Positions 28,678 to 38,929 are shown, counted from the stretch's first letter. The stretch: DNA of 64,000 bases from an uncultured Bacteroidota bacterium (GCA_903844815.1 CAIMVD010000003.1:1-64000); one strand, 5' to 3'. Notes: a model not told the origin generated them from the letters alone. A program made the numbers and translations.

Positions 28678-29202
28678 TTAGTAATTCCAAACCCTCACGT
28701 ACCTTCCGTCGAAACTTGTCCGGTAGTTTTTGAGAGGATATCTTCCTATTCCAAGTGAGGGTGTTCCTCCTGCCGAAAGTGCATAATTGGTCTTACATTC
28801 AGGGCAGATGGCATTAAGGGAATTGGTGGGATCAATGTTAACCCTGACACTTATTCCGTTTACCTCATAATCGTGAGGGCATGTGCGATCGTAAGCGAAA
28901 AACTCATCGACTCCTGCATGTATTATGATCCCGTTGCCATCATACCCTGCTGCACTTGTCCCCCAGTTGTTGGTGGCTGAATTAACTGTGACGGTTCCTC
29001 CAAATGCATTAAGGTTAACAAATTCAGGATCGGACAGACTCAAAGTAAAATCTACATAAACATCAGGAATGACATCATTCTTCTTATTACATGAAACTGT
29101 TATTATGGCAAAAACCATAAGAATTAAAAAAATCGTTATTTTTGAATCCGATGCCACTTTATTGAAATTTGTTTCAAAATTAGTATTAAAGGTGTAATTC
29201 AA
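28678..29202 (-). CDS. Rieske-like [2Fe-2S] domain lipoprotein with atypical ligand set
   Basis: Lipobox ITVSCNKK; RTCPHDYEV...NAICPECKTNYALSAGGTPSLGIGRYPLKNYR. Confidence 0.7.
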   Translation of the reverse strand: MNYTFNTNFETNFNKVASDSKITIFLILMVFAIITVSCNKKNDVIPDVYVDFTLSLSDPEFVNLNAFGGTVTVNSATNNWGTSAAGYDGNGIIIHAGVDEFFAYDRTCPHDYEVNGISVRVNIDPTNSLNAICPECKTNYALSAGGTPSLGIGRYPLKNYRTSFDGRYVRVWNY

Positions 29203-29252
29203 ACGTTATAGGATAACAAATATTGCAGTTTCAGAACTTGAACAATTACATT

Positions 29253-29615
29253 ATGAAGCGATTCTTCCTAGCAATTTTACTGATAAGCCTTATTTATTCA
29301 GGGGCAACAGGCCAGGACCAGGGGACAAATAAAAAGACAAAGCAGGAAAAGGGGATTTTCTCCAGGATCTCCGGCATTGGGAACAGTCCGCAATCTGCCG
29401 GCAAATCAAAGAAGGATCAGGCGGCTACCAAGAGGAAGCAGAAGAAGGACTGGGAAAAATATGTTAAAAAATCGCAGCAGCATACCTATGATATTCAGAC
29501 ACCGGATGTAAAGGAACGGATGAAGCAAAACAAGAAGGAAATCGCCTCACGCGACAAGGCAAAAAAGAAGAATGTCAGCAGGAGTTCAAAGAAAGCAGGG
29601 CAGAAATATAATTGA
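29253..29615 (+). CDS. Small exported highly basic hypothetical protein
   Basis: Signal peptide MKRFFLAILLISLIYSGATGQ; Lys/Arg-rich remainder; start set at ATG 29253 (ORF track uses TTG 29223). Confidence 0.55.
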   Translation: MKRFFLAILLISLIYSGATGQDQGTNKKTKQEKGIFSRISGIGNSPQSAGKSKKDQAATKRKQKKDWEKYVKKSQQHTYDIQTPDVKERMKQNKKEIASRDKAKKKNVSRSSKKAGQKYN

Positions 29616-29666
29616 TCCGGCGGCAAAGTATAAATCATTGTTAAACACTATATCACGGGAATTTTT

Positions 29667-29697
29667 TTTGAGTTTATTAAAAAAAATTATATATTTG
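29667..29697 (+). promoter_or_regulatory. Bacteroidetes-type primary promoter upstream of greA
   Basis: TTTG-N19-TATATTTG (-33/-7 consensus TTTG/TAnnTTTG). Confidence 0.65.
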
Positions 29698-29702
29698 TTT
29701 TT

Positions 29703-29739
29703 GAAGAGTTCCGGCAAGCCCGGAATTCTTCTTATTTTT
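29703..29739 (+). other. Terminator-like hairpin in the greA leader
   Basis: GAAGAGTTCCGG-CAAGC-CCGGAATTCTTC then TTATTTTTT, just after the predicted start site. Confidence 0.55.
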
Positions 29740-29755
29740 TAAATACAAGAGAGAA

Positions 29756-30229
29756 ATGTCAGATGTTATTTATGTGACGGAAGAAGGGCTGCACAGGCTC
29801 AGGGAGGAACTCGACATTCTGAGGAACGTTGAACGCCCCTCAATTTCGAGGCAGATTGCTGAAGCAAGAGACAAAGGCGACCTTTCCGAGAATGCTGAAT
29901 ATTCGGCAGCAAAGGAAGCTCAGGGGATGCTCGAAATGAAAATATCGAAGATGGAAGATATTGTAGCCAGGTCGAGAATTATCGACGAATCCAAAATTGA
30001 TACATTTTCGGTAAGAATACTGAACAAGGTTAAGATCATGAACCGGTCAAACAATTCTGTTATGGAGTATCAGCTGGTTCCTGAAAGCGAAGCCAATTTC
30101 AAAATTGGAAAGATAGCAGTAAGCTCACCAATTGCCCAGGGATTGATCGGCAAGAAAGTTGGCGACGTGGTTCAGATAAAAGTACCATCGGGCATCATCC
30201 CGTTTGAGATTATCGCTATTTCAATTTAA
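29756..30229 (+). CDS. greA: Transcription elongation factor GreA
   Basis: YVTEEGLHRLREELDIL; ARDKGDLSENAEYSAAKEAQG; SPIAQGLIGKKVGDVV. Confidence 0.96.
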   Translation: MSDVIYVTEEGLHRLREELDILRNVERPSISRQIAEARDKGDLSENAEYSAAKEAQGMLEMKISKMEDIVARSRIIDESKIDTFSVRILNKVKIMNRSNNSVMEYQLVPESEANFKIGKIAVSSPIAQGLIGKKVGDVVQIKVPSGIIPFEIIAISI

Positions 30230-30246
30230 TAAAAAGTAAAATACTT

Positions 30247-30645
30247 ATGGCAACTATTTTTACCAGGATAATAAACGGTGAGATTCCCTGCTATAAGATA
30301 GCCGAGGATGCTGATTATTTTGCATTTCTCGACATTAATCCACTGAAGGCAGGGCATACCCTTGTTGTGCCTAAAACGGAAACAGACTATATTTTTGATA
30401 TCGGCGACGAAAAACTCGGAGGGATGATGATCTTTTCGAAAAAAATAGCCGTTGCTATCAAAAAAGCCTTTCCCTGCAACAGGATCGGTGTCGCAGTTCT
30501 GGGACTCGAAGTTCCTCATGCCCACATCCATCTTGTCCCAATGGACTCAATGGAAGATATTAACTTCAGGAACCCGAAGCTTAAGTTCTCGCAGGAAGAG
30601 TTTAAGGAGATGGCGGCTAAGATCAGCCGTGAAGTTATTCTTTAA
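30247..30645 (+). CDS. HIT-family hydrolase
   Basis: FTRIINGEIPCYKIAED; INPLKAGHTLVVPK; EVPHAHIHLVP. Confidence 0.93.
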   Translation: MATIFTRIINGEIPCYKIAEDADYFAFLDINPLKAGHTLVVPKTETDYIFDIGDEKLGGMMIFSKKIAVAIKKAFPCNRIGVAVLGLEVPHAHIHLVPMDSMEDINFRNPKLKFSQEEFKEMAAKISREVIL

Positions 30646-30682
30646 TTTTGGCGACAAAAACTTATCTAATCAGGCCTGCCTT

Positions 30683-31348
30683 TTACCCGGCATTAATTAT
30701 TTTAGAGGTTTTTAAGTAATCCGGATCTTTTCCGTAAATGAACACACAGCTGCCTTTCGAGATTTTGTCGATTATCTCTTTTGAAATATTTACGGGCAGA
30801 GCAGGACATCCGTAGCTTCTTCCAAGCCTTCCATATTCCTTAATAATGGCAGATGTAACAAAGTCGGCTCCGTGAATTACTATTGCTCTTTTCCGGGCAT
30901 TATCATTTATTCCGGGTTCCATCCCGTCGAGAAATAAAGAATAGCCATATTTCCCGTTATAGGTTTCTGCCGTAACGAAAAAACCCAGGCAGCTCTTTAG
31001 AGATCCTGGTTTATTTGAAAAGCTTTTAGCCTCATAATCGCCCGAATTCTTCCCATGCGCAACTATCGATTTGTAAAGGACCTTTTTATTTTCAAGATCA
31101 ATTACAAAGAACCTTTTCTTTGCAGATGATTTAGAATAATCTACAATTGTGATGATCTTCCTGTTTTGAATCTCCCCTATTTTCTGCATCCCTGAAATTG
31201 CCTTCTCAAAAATGTCAAAAGACAGATCGTTGGTTAAACCGCATTGCACATAAACTGAACGGATTTCATCACCCTCATTCAGGTACTTATTGTCAGGAAG
31301 TGGCCCTGTAAAGGCTATGAATTGTATGAAAAGAAGTATTCTGAACAT
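30683..31348 (-). CDS. Murein L,D-transpeptidase catalytic-domain-like protein
   Basis: FFVIDLENKKVLYKSIVAHGKNSG; IVIHGADFVTSAIIKEYGRLGRSYGCPALP. Confidence 0.85.
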   Translation of the reverse strand: MFRILLFIQFIAFTGPLPDNKYLNEGDEIRSVYVQCGLTNDLSFDIFEKAISGMQKIGEIQNRKIITIVDYSKSSAKKRFFVIDLENKKVLYKSIVAHGKNSGDYEAKSFSNKPGSLKSCLGFFVTAETYNGKYGYSLFLDGMEPGINDNARKRAIVIHGADFVTSAIIKEYGRLGRSYGCPALPVNISKEIIDKISKGSCVFIYGKDPDYLKTSKIINAG

Positions 31349-32491
31349 TTATTTACAATTTTTCAGAATCTGTCCTGCCAGATCCCCTGTAACATTTCGT
31401 TTTTCACCATAGGCGGCGCCAGCCTTATTGAACCGGTTCACAATAGTATCGATAGTATCATCTCCTACGCCATTTTCCGAAAGACGTGTAGCCAAACCCA
31501 ATGAACGGAAGAATGACTCGGTTTCCGATATAGCCCTGTCAACCCTTTCTTCCTCTGTTCCTTCATTAATACCCCATACTCTCAAACCATATTGCAGCAG
31601 TTTACCATGCTTCTGAACTTTAAGTGTTCTGAGTGTTCCGGGGTATACTATTGAAAGAGAATGGCCATGTGTGATTCCATGAAGAGCTGTAAGTTCATGG
31701 CCGATCATATGTGTAGCCCAGTCCTGGGCTACTCCCATGCTGATAAAGCCGTTGAGTGCGAGGGTTGCGGAAAGCATATAATCGGACATCAGATCATAAT
31801 CATTCTGGTTTTCCCTGATCTTTGGTGCGATTTCAACAAGGGTTAGCAGTATGCCTTCGGCCCAACGGTCCATTGTACGCGATTGCCCCGGTGTGGTCAT
31901 GTACTGTTCTACCACATGTACGAAAATGTCTGCAATACCGCATGCGATCTGAAAAGCCGGAAGAGAGTAAGTTGTTTCAGGGTCAAGAATTGAAAAGAGT
32001 GGATGACGATTCGAAAAAGCATATTTTTCCCTGGTCTCAGATCGTGAGATCACCGCACCGGCATTCATTTCCGAACCCGTTGCAGGCAGTGTCATAACTG
32101 AAGCAAAGGGAATGGAGTCATTCGAACTGCCTTGCAGTACAATATCCCATGCATCACCATCATAGCAGATACCTGCTGCAATAAGCTTTGTCCCGTCGAG
32201 GACCGATCCGCCACCTACGGCAAGGAGGAAATCAATCTTGTTTTTCTTTCCTTCAGTAATGGCTTTCCTTAGGGTCTCAACAGTCGGATTTGGTTCGATT
32301 CCCCAAAACTCGATGTATTTGTGATTTTTAAGGGCAGCTTTAACCTGTTCATAAACCCCGTTGATTTTTACACTTCCACCTCCAAAGGTCAGCATAATAT
32401 TTTTATCGGCAGGGATGAGTGTAGTTAGCTGAGCTATCTGTCCTTTTCCGAAGACCAGTCTGGTCGGATTCTGAAATGAAAAATTATTCAT
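31349..32491 (-). CDS. Iron-containing (type III, YqhD/BDH-like) alcohol dehydrogenase
   Basis: MLTFGGGSVKINGVYEQV; LLAVGGGSVLDGTKLIAAG; LPATGSEMNAGAVIS; HMIGHELTALHGITHG. Confidence 0.92.
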   Translation of the reverse strand: MNNFSFQNPTRLVFGKGQIAQLTTLIPADKNIMLTFGGGSVKINGVYEQVKAALKNHKYIEFWGIEPNPTVETLRKAITEGKKNKIDFLLAVGGGSVLDGTKLIAAGICYDGDAWDIVLQGSSNDSIPFASVMTLPATGSEMNAGAVISRSETREKYAFSNRHPLFSILDPETTYSLPAFQIACGIADIFVHVVEQYMTTPGQSRTMDRWAEGILLTLVEIAPKIRENQNDYDLMSDYMLSATLALNGFISMGVAQDWATHMIGHELTALHGITHGHSLSIVYPGTLRTLKVQKHGKLLQYGLRVWGINEGTEEERVDRAISETESFFRSLGLATRLSENGVGDDTIDTIVNRFNKAGAAYGEKRNVTGDLAGQILKNCK

Positions 32492-32590
32492 AATTTCTTC
32501 TTTATAGTAATTTCAAAATTAACATATACAAAATAACTTAAAAAGGCCATGTTACATTGCCATCCGGGGCAAAAAAATGTTGCAGACGGT

Positions 32591-33778
32591 TTAGTCCAGT
32601 GCCCTGATTTTTGAGACCAGAAGTGAAATACCAACGCCAAATATGCCGATAACGGCAAAGGAGTAGCGCAATCCCGCTGCCTCCGAAATGTATCCAATCA
32701 GTGGCGGGCCCATCAGAAAACCCAGAAAACTGACACCCGAAACGGTCGCCAGTGCTATTCCGGGAGGGACTTTTGTATGTCTTCCTGCAGCACTGTAAAC
32801 AGAAGGGACGATACTCGATACTCCGAGACCTACCAGCATGAAGGCCAGTGTTGATGCAACAATATTCGGGAAAATGACTGCTGTATATAACCCGGTTGAG
32901 ATCATTACTCCGCAGATTTGCAGAAGTCTTTTTCTTCCAATCCTGAAAGTCACCCAGTCGGCAAGAAAACGACCGGTAGCCATCATTATCATGAATGAAG
33001 TGTACCCGAGTATTACGAGCGACGATGGTGCCTTTACCACATCTTTAAAGTAAACCCCGCTCCAGTCGAACATTGCCCCTTCGCTAGCCATGCTGCAAAA
33101 GCCTATTATTCCCAGCTGTACCAGTACAATATCCGGTTTATTGAAAAACTTCGGTCGGGGCTCACTGGGGTCCCTGAAAGGCTTTCCCTTAAGCAGGTAA
33201 GGATAATTAAACAAAATAATTGTAGCAACAATGAGGATAATTGTAACGAAATGCCAGTAAGGAGCAACTTTGAGGTTAATCATTGCCAGGCCTATGAGCG
33301 CACCGGTAAAGCCTGCAAGACTCCATCCTCCGTGAAATGATGACATAATAGGCTTGTCATACAGACGTTCCACCGCCACCCCCTGCGTGTTGATTGAAAT
33401 ATTGCACATGTTTCCGGCCAATCCGAAAAAGAACAGGGCTATAGCCAGTTGCCATCCCTCACGCACCAAACCAATATTGGTGAGGCAGAGTGAATATATT
33501 GGAATTGCGAATAGCATAACGTTACGGCTTCCGAAACGGGTAACCAGTTTGCCTGAGAAAGTCATCATTGTTAACTGGGCCACAGGCATTGTGAAGAGGA
33601 TACTGCCAAACAGTGCATCATTAAGGTGTAGTGCGGTTTTAATATCGGGTATCCTGCTGGCCCATGAGGCGAAGCATAGACCCATGCAGAAATAGGCGAG
33701 GGCAACGGCTAACCTGATCCTTCCTTTATCGGGCACAGCATCATTCTGTCCGGAGAGCATGTTTAATTGTTCTGTCAT
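32591..33778 (-). CDS. MFS transporter
   Basis: About 12 TM helices; SRIPDIKTALHLNDALFGSILF; SSFHGGWSLAGFTGALIG. Confidence 0.88.
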   Translation of the reverse strand: MTEQLNMLSGQNDAVPDKGRIRLAVALAYFCMGLCFASWASRIPDIKTALHLNDALFGSILFTMPVAQLTMMTFSGKLVTRFGSRNVMLFAIPIYSLCLTNIGLVREGWQLAIALFFFGLAGNMCNISINTQGVAVERLYDKPIMSSFHGGWSLAGFTGALIGLAMINLKVAPYWHFVTIILIVATIILFNYPYLLKGKPFRDPSEPRPKFFNKPDIVLVQLGIIGFCSMASEGAMFDWSGVYFKDVVKAPSSLVILGYTSFMIMMATGRFLADWVTFRIGRKRLLQICGVMISTGLYTAVIFPNIVASTLAFMLVGLGVSSIVPSVYSAAGRHTKVPPGIALATVSGVSFLGFLMGPPLIGYISEAAGLRYSFAVIGIFGVGISLLVSKIRALD

Positions 33779-33872
33779 TTATGTTTTCTGAAAATCTGCG
33801 CGGCAAAGATAGGCATAAACTTTGCATTCAGACTGCGGTCATAGTCCTTCGGGAATTTTTGAACTGGTTCAC

Positions 33873-34334
33873 CTATATTTTTAAATGTCTCTTTTCTCTT
33901 GCCGATAATACAAGTTCCCTGATTTCGGACGGCAATTGTTCATCCTGCCATCTTCTTTCGTCTTCAACTGATTTTCCCGAGAAATTGATAGCTTTAAGTG
34001 CATAATCTGCGGCTCCCGTTGAATGGTCGGCCATATGGGCGGTTGCAACGGCATGGCCTGCAGAACGTGCGACCGCAGCAAAAACCGGGTTTGTAAATTC
34101 CCTTGCAGCAGCATGAGCCACCACAGCTGCCTTCATTGCTGCACCAGTAGTGGCATTTTCATTTTCCCATTCGCGGGCAACAATAAGGGCACTCGCCACT
34201 CGATAATCTATTACATTTGCAAGAAGATACATGACGTGCTCTGAACAATCGCAGGCCCATTTTATAAGCTGGCGGTGCTGTTCTTTTGCCAATGGCCCGC
34301 CACGGTGTTCTGCAATAAATCGTTTATTTCGCAT
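33873..34334 (-). CDS. Imm5-like putative immunity protein
   Basis: Ala/His-rich sequence with CDCSEHVMYL, ASALIVAREWENENATTGAAMKAAVVAHAAARE, AVARSAGHAVATAHMADHSTGAADYALKA, typical of proteins annotated as putative immunity protein. Confidence 0.6.
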   Translation of the reverse strand: MRNKRFIAEHRGGPLAKEQHRQLIKWACDCSEHVMYLLANVIDYRVASALIVAREWENENATTGAAMKAAVVAHAAAREFTNPVFAAVARSAGHAVATAHMADHSTGAADYALKAINFSGKSVEDERRWQDEQLPSEIRELVLSAREKRHLKI

Positions 34335-35019
34335 GGCATGAATCTATATTCCTTGCTATCCTGAATCCCAGGTCATCGATCTTAAATGAAACAGGATGAC
34401 TTCGCCGGCGATTGGTAGCCAGGCACCCTCTTTCATCATCGTTCCAGCCTCCTCCGCGAAAGATCCGGTATGAGCCATAGATAGTTTCATCATAAATATT
34501 GGAACACCACTCCCAAACATTACCAAGCATATCATAAAGCCCCCAATCATTAGGTTTTTTCATTCCCACATCATGGGTTGTCTCTTCAGAATTGGCCTTA
34601 TACCAGGCTATCGAATCAAGCTCGCCGTATCTTGTCGCACCCGTTCCTGCCTTACATGCATATTCCCATTCGGCTTCAGAAGGGAGACGATAGCCATTTG
34701 CATTTGAATCGAATGAGATTACGAAAGGATCTTTGGTCATGGTATAGCAGGAAGATAATCCGGCCATTGCTGATAGCGAATTGCAAAAAAACACAGCCTC
34801 TTTCCATGAAACAGTTTCAACCGGCTTTCTGTTACCTTTGAACGCGGAGGGCGATTCGTTGGTTACTTCGAAATATAAATCCTGCGTTACAGGATATCTC
34901 GACATCAGAAAGGGCTTAAGTTCTACTTTCCATGTTTTCTTTATCCTGTCATCCCTTAATACAATTTCGCCGCCGGGGATTAATACCAGCTGGTCGTCTG
35001 TTGGTTTAATGAAGTTCAA
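34324..35019 (-). CDS. SUMF1/formylglycine-generating-enzyme-like protein
   Basis: YPVTQDLYFEVTN; PVETVSWKEAVFFCNSLS; YRLPSEAEWEYACKAGT; MLGNVWEWCSNIYD; FRGGGWNDDERGC; FRIARN. Confidence 0.9.
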   Translation of the reverse strand: MNFIKPTDDQLVLIPGGEIVLRDDRIKKTWKVELKPFLMSRYPVTQDLYFEVTNESPSAFKGNRKPVETVSWKEAVFFCNSLSAMAGLSSCYTMTKDPFVISFDSNANGYRLPSEAEWEYACKAGTGATRYGELDSIAWYKANSEETTHDVGMKKPNDWGLYDMLGNVWEWCSNIYDETIYGSYRIFRGGGWNDDERGCLATNRRRSHPVSFKIDDLGFRIARNIDSCHAK

Positions 35020-35088
35020 TTATAATCTGTTTCGAATAATTCAATGAAAAAACCTTATTAAACAATTGCAAAGGTACTGTTGTCAATG

Positions 35089-35592
35089 TTATCTCCACAT
35101 CAAAACCGCATCCTTTAACGGATTGATATTTCTGAAATCTTCAAAGGGTTTTGATTTATTATCGGACCACCATTTTGAATATAAGTTATATGCCCTTGTT
35201 AAGTCATCATTGTTAGCAATCTGAGGTTCAATTGTTCCTCCGGGAATGAAGAGTTGTGGAGCCAGTGAAGGGAACCTTTCAAATCCATTTGTTTTATCAT
35301 ATCTTAACCTGACCGATTCGATTGTCCACATCAAACATTCTCCCAGTCTGAATTCAGGCGCCATGTATGATGATATCGGGTTAACAGGGAATGATTTTAT
35401 CGTTTGAAAATCATTTGCATAATGTAGAAGCCTCTCTATATCTGCCGGCTGAAAGTTCGGGATGAACATGTCATCATAATTTCCTTTTATAAGCATAGTT
35501 ACAAACTGATCTACATTGGGGTCCGACCAGTAATCCTTCTCACATCCTGAAAGGAAAAGAATCAGGAACAAAGCCAGAGTTTTGGATTTCAT
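35089..35592 (-). CDS. Hypothetical lipoprotein
   Basis: Signal peptide and lipobox LFLSGCEKDY. Confidence 0.55.
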   Translation of the reverse strand: MKSKTLALFLILFLSGCEKDYWSDPNVDQFVTMLIKGNYDDMFIPNFQPADIERLLHYANDFQTIKSFPVNPISSYMAPEFRLGECLMWTIESVRLRYDKTNGFERFPSLAPQLFIPGGTIEPQIANNDDLTRAYNLYSKWWSDNKSKPFEDFRNINPLKDAVLMWR

Positions 35593-35630
35593 AAGATTAT
35601 TTAATTGCTAATTTAGTTTTTTCATGCACT

Positions 35631-35948
35631 CTATTTACCCTGTAACATCAGGCATTCCAGGGGAATATTCAGAAATTCCTGGTAACTCGCGCTGCTGGGA
35701 GGACCATCATTTAAATAAGTGTGATGTGCTATCCTTATTGTTACCATTCCTTCGGTGATTTCACTGCCTGAAACCGTATCTCCCACATTAAATGATAAGG
35801 TTTTTATACCAACCACGCCACCTACAGTAACTGTTGCAGAATAGGGTAAGATAAAAATATAGCTATGTTCAGCTGTATTTTCTTTTTTCTCACAGCTTGT
35901 CATAAATAGTATAAGTAAAGTCAGACATATGAACTTGTTTATTTTCAT
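35631..35948 (-). CDS. Hypothetical small lipoprotein
   Basis: MKINKFICLTLLILFMTSCEKKENTAEH lipobox; start set at internal ATG of ORF 35631..36008. Confidence 0.55.
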   Translation of the reverse strand: MKINKFICLTLLILFMTSCEKKENTAEHSYIFILPYSATVTVGGVVGIKTLSFNVGDTVSGSEITEGMVTIRIAHHTYLNDGPPSSASYQEFLNIPLECLMLQGK

Positions 35949-36324
35949 AGCATTAATGTACTGGTTAAATTTATGAAAGTAGTTGAATATACCTTTATGT
36001 ATCCGCATTTTTCATGCCACTTATCTGTTTATAATAATAATTTTTCATCCTGATTCTTTTTCAAAGCAAATATACTCCCAGGCTCTGAGTTGCAACATGA
36101 GACAAGACTAGATTCACTGTTTTTCCAGATATAACCGAAAGATAAAGTTCAGGCATGAGAATATTTGTTTTTATTGCTTACCTTTATTTAAGGGGATAAT
36201 TTACTGTAAAAACTTCTAAAATAATTATATAGCTAATAAAAGCAGGACAAAATCCTTTATATGGAAATCAGGGCAAATAAAGAACCCTGAGATAACTTGT
36301 ATTTTCAAATTGACTCATACAAAA

Positions 36325-37551
36325 ATGCGGAAAAAGTATTTCTTATTATTCCTGATCTTCTTACAACTTAACATTATTGGGACAGGACAGAAGGGCTTAA
36401 ACCCTGGTTACATTATTACCAACGATTTTGACACTCTCCGGGGGTACATTAAACTGAAATCGAATTTCGAAAATTCCGAAAGCTGTGAGTATGCACAGAC
36501 AGAAAATCAAATCCCCGTAGTTTATTCGCCAAATGATATCAGAGCTTACCGGATTGAGAATAGCAAATACTACCTGTCAAAGGACATAGTAATGGACTCT
36601 GTAAAGAAAAAAATCTTTTTAGAATATCTTGTTGACGGGATTGTTGACCTGTATTATTTAAAAGATCCCGGGAATGAATATTATTTCATTGAAAAAGATA
36701 CTCTTCTGATGCAATTGTCGAATGACGGATCAATTGTAACTGTTAAAGGCATGGGAGGCCAGGGAGAATATGAATCAAATTATTTTAAAAATTCAAATCA
36801 GTATAAAAGAATCCTGCAGTATCTTTTTCAGGATAGTAAGGAAACGTTGGCAGAAATTCCAAATACTGCTTTTGATTACCGTCCACTAATTAAGATTACA
36901 AAAGACTATCATAAAAGCGTTTGCAAGGATAACAATTGTATCGATTTCACTAAATCAACCAATAAGGGTTTGTTTTTAGAACCCTATTTGGGGTTTATAT
37001 ACTCACGGATGGGATTGAAAACATCTGAGGATTATGTTAATGAGTTGAAGCCGTATGTTGGCTTGCAGTTGAGACTCAAACCCTTTAAAGGATTTTCGAA
37101 GTGGAATCTCCTGGTTGGCTTTAATTATTCGGCTAATAACTTCGAGGGAGATTTTGAGAACTCCCTGAACCAATATGGTTTACCTTATTGGATCCATGCC
37201 AAATACTCTGTTCTTCGCGTGCCTCTTGCCATTGAGTACACAATGCCTTTTGAAAACCTGCAGCCATTCGTTTCATTAAGTTACAATAATATCATTCTGT
37301 TAAATACAGATTATGAGGTAGTAAGAGTCTATGGCAATTCACGAACCCCGGAAGAAACATATTTCAGAAAGTACCAGTATGGGGCATCCTTTGGTTTTGG
37401 TGTAAAATTTAAAATCGAAAATGATACTTATTTTTTTCTAAAGAATGAATTTGAATACAGAATTCCGGGCGCTAATTTTGGTTATGTCCTTGACCAGTCA
37501 CGGGTCTATTCATACATGATAAGTGCAGGTTTTGGTTTTAAGATTAAATAG
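36325..37551 (+). CDS. Exported protein with predicted C-terminal outer-membrane beta-barrel
   Basis: Signal peptide; C-terminal amphipathic strands (FGFGVKFKIENDTYFFLKNEFEYRI...YSYMISAGFGFKIK); ATG 36325 preferred over TTG 36310. Confidence 0.65.
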   Translation: MRKKYFLLFLIFLQLNIIGTGQKGLNPGYIITNDFDTLRGYIKLKSNFENSESCEYAQTENQIPVVYSPNDIRAYRIENSKYYLSKDIVMDSVKKKIFLEYLVDGIVDLYYLKDPGNEYYFIEKDTLLMQLSNDGSIVTVKGMGGQGEYESNYFKNSNQYKRILQYLFQDSKETLAEIPNTAFDYRPLIKITKDYHKSVCKDNNCIDFTKSTNKGLFLEPYLGFIYSRMGLKTSEDYVNELKPYVGLQLRLKPFKGFSKWNLLVGFNYSANNFEGDFENSLNQYGLPYWIHAKYSVLRVPLAIEYTMPFENLQPFVSLSYNNIILLNTDYEVVRVYGNSRTPEETYFRKYQYGASFGFGVKFKIENDTYFFLKNEFEYRIPGANFGYVLDQSRVYSYMISAGFGFKIK

Positions 37552-37646
37552 GAATTATTAGGTCTGTCAGCTAAGCAAAATTCATTCTGCACAGACTGTA
37601 TTTCGTGATTATTCGTACCTTTAATGAACTAATTCAGCATCGCTGC

Positions 37647-38348
37647 ATGAGTTACATTTACGATCTGTGGGACGACTTCATTAGTCTTCTTTTCCCCAGG
37701 CTCTGCTATGGCTGCGGAAACCACCTTATGCGGAATGAAAACCTTATTTGCACTGAATGCTATGTGACTATTCCCAGGACAAACTTTCATACGCTTAATG
37801 ACAATCCTGTGTCACAGATATTCTGGGGAAGGTGCATTATCGAAAGAGCTGCCGTTTTTTCATACTACAATAAGGGGAGCAGGATAAGAAACCTCATCCA
37901 TAATATGAAGTATAAGGGAATAAAAGAAGTTGGTTATGAGTTGGGCAGGATATATGGCAACTCATTGAAGGGATCTGACTTTATAGTGGGTGTCGATGTC
38001 ATAATTCCTGTCCCTCTTCATCCTTCAAAGAAGAGAATGCGGGGTTTCAATCAGAGTGAGTGTATCTCATCAGGTATAGCCGATGCCACAGGTCTGGCCG
38101 TCGATAATGTATCTCTTGCAAGGATAACAGGCTCTTCAACCCAGACAAAAAGGTCGCGCTACGACCGTTGGACTAATGTTGAAGGTATTTTCACCGTAAC
38201 CGATCCCGGCCTGATAAAGGGCAAACATATACTGCTTGTTGACGATGTGATCACCACCGGAGCGACAATTGAATCGTGTGCCGGCGAACTTCTGAAAATG
38301 GAAGGAGTGAAGGTTAGTGTTGCTGCACTTGCATATGCACCTGCATAA
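37647..38348 (+). CDS. comF: ComF-family phosphoribosyltransferase-like protein
   Basis: LFPRLCYGCGNHLMRNENLICTEC zinc-binding motif; LLVDDVITTGATIESCAGEL PRTase motif. Confidence 0.9.
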   Translation: MSYIYDLWDDFISLLFPRLCYGCGNHLMRNENLICTECYVTIPRTNFHTLNDNPVSQIFWGRCIIERAAVFSYYNKGSRIRNLIHNMKYKGIKEVGYELGRIYGNSLKGSDFIVGVDVIIPVPLHPSKKRMRGFNQSECISSGIADATGLAVDNVSLARITGSSTQTKRSRYDRWTNVEGIFTVTDPGLIKGKHILLVDDVITTGATIESCAGELLKMEGVKVSVAALAYAPA

Positions 38349-38358
38349 CAACTTTGAC

Positions 38359-38919
38359 TTATTTTACCCTCTTTGGATTCTTGCTTATGAAGTCCTTCCA
38401 GCTGTTGAAAGCCTTCTCCTGCATTGGGTTGTTGGTCTGGTAAAAGTGGCATAAGGCTGCAGCCAGCCCGTCGGTGGCATCGAGCTTAAACTCGGCGAGA
38501 TTAAATTTAAGGATATTCATGAGCATTGCAGCCACCTGTTCCTTCGATGCAGCTCCCTGGCCCGTAATCGACATCTTTATCTTCCTGGGTGCGTATTCAA
38601 AGATCGGAAGCGATCGTGTAAGCGCCGCGGCAATAGCAGCTCCCTGTGCCCGTCCAAGCTTAAGCATCGACTGAACATTTTTACCATAGAATGGCGCTTC
38701 AATGGCCAGCTCATCAGGATGATATTCATCTATTATTCCTGCTGTCCTCTCGAATATATGTTTCAGTTTAACATAATGGTCGTCAAAGTGTGAGAGATCG
38801 ATGGCCCCGATAGCTATAAGCTCCGGAACATTTCCGGTAGCTTTTATTACACCATACCCGGTCATTGAGGTTCCGGGGTCTATGCCAAGGATAATTCTCT
38901 CTTTCGGTATTGCCTTCAA
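38359..38919 (-). CDS. ruvC: Crossover junction endodeoxyribonuclease RuvC
   Basis: [58 protein letters not shown]. Confidence 0.96.
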   Translation of the reverse strand: MKAIPKERIILGIDPGTSMTGYGVIKATGNVPELIAIGAIDLSHFDDHYVKLKHIFERTAGIIDEYHPDELAIEAPFYGKNVQSMLKLGRAQGAAIAAALTRSLPIFEYAPRKIKMSITGQGAASKEQVAAMLMNILKFNLAEFKLDATDGLAAALCHFYQTNNPMQEKAFNSWKDFISKNPKRVK

Positions 38920-38929
38920 TCAGCTCAGT

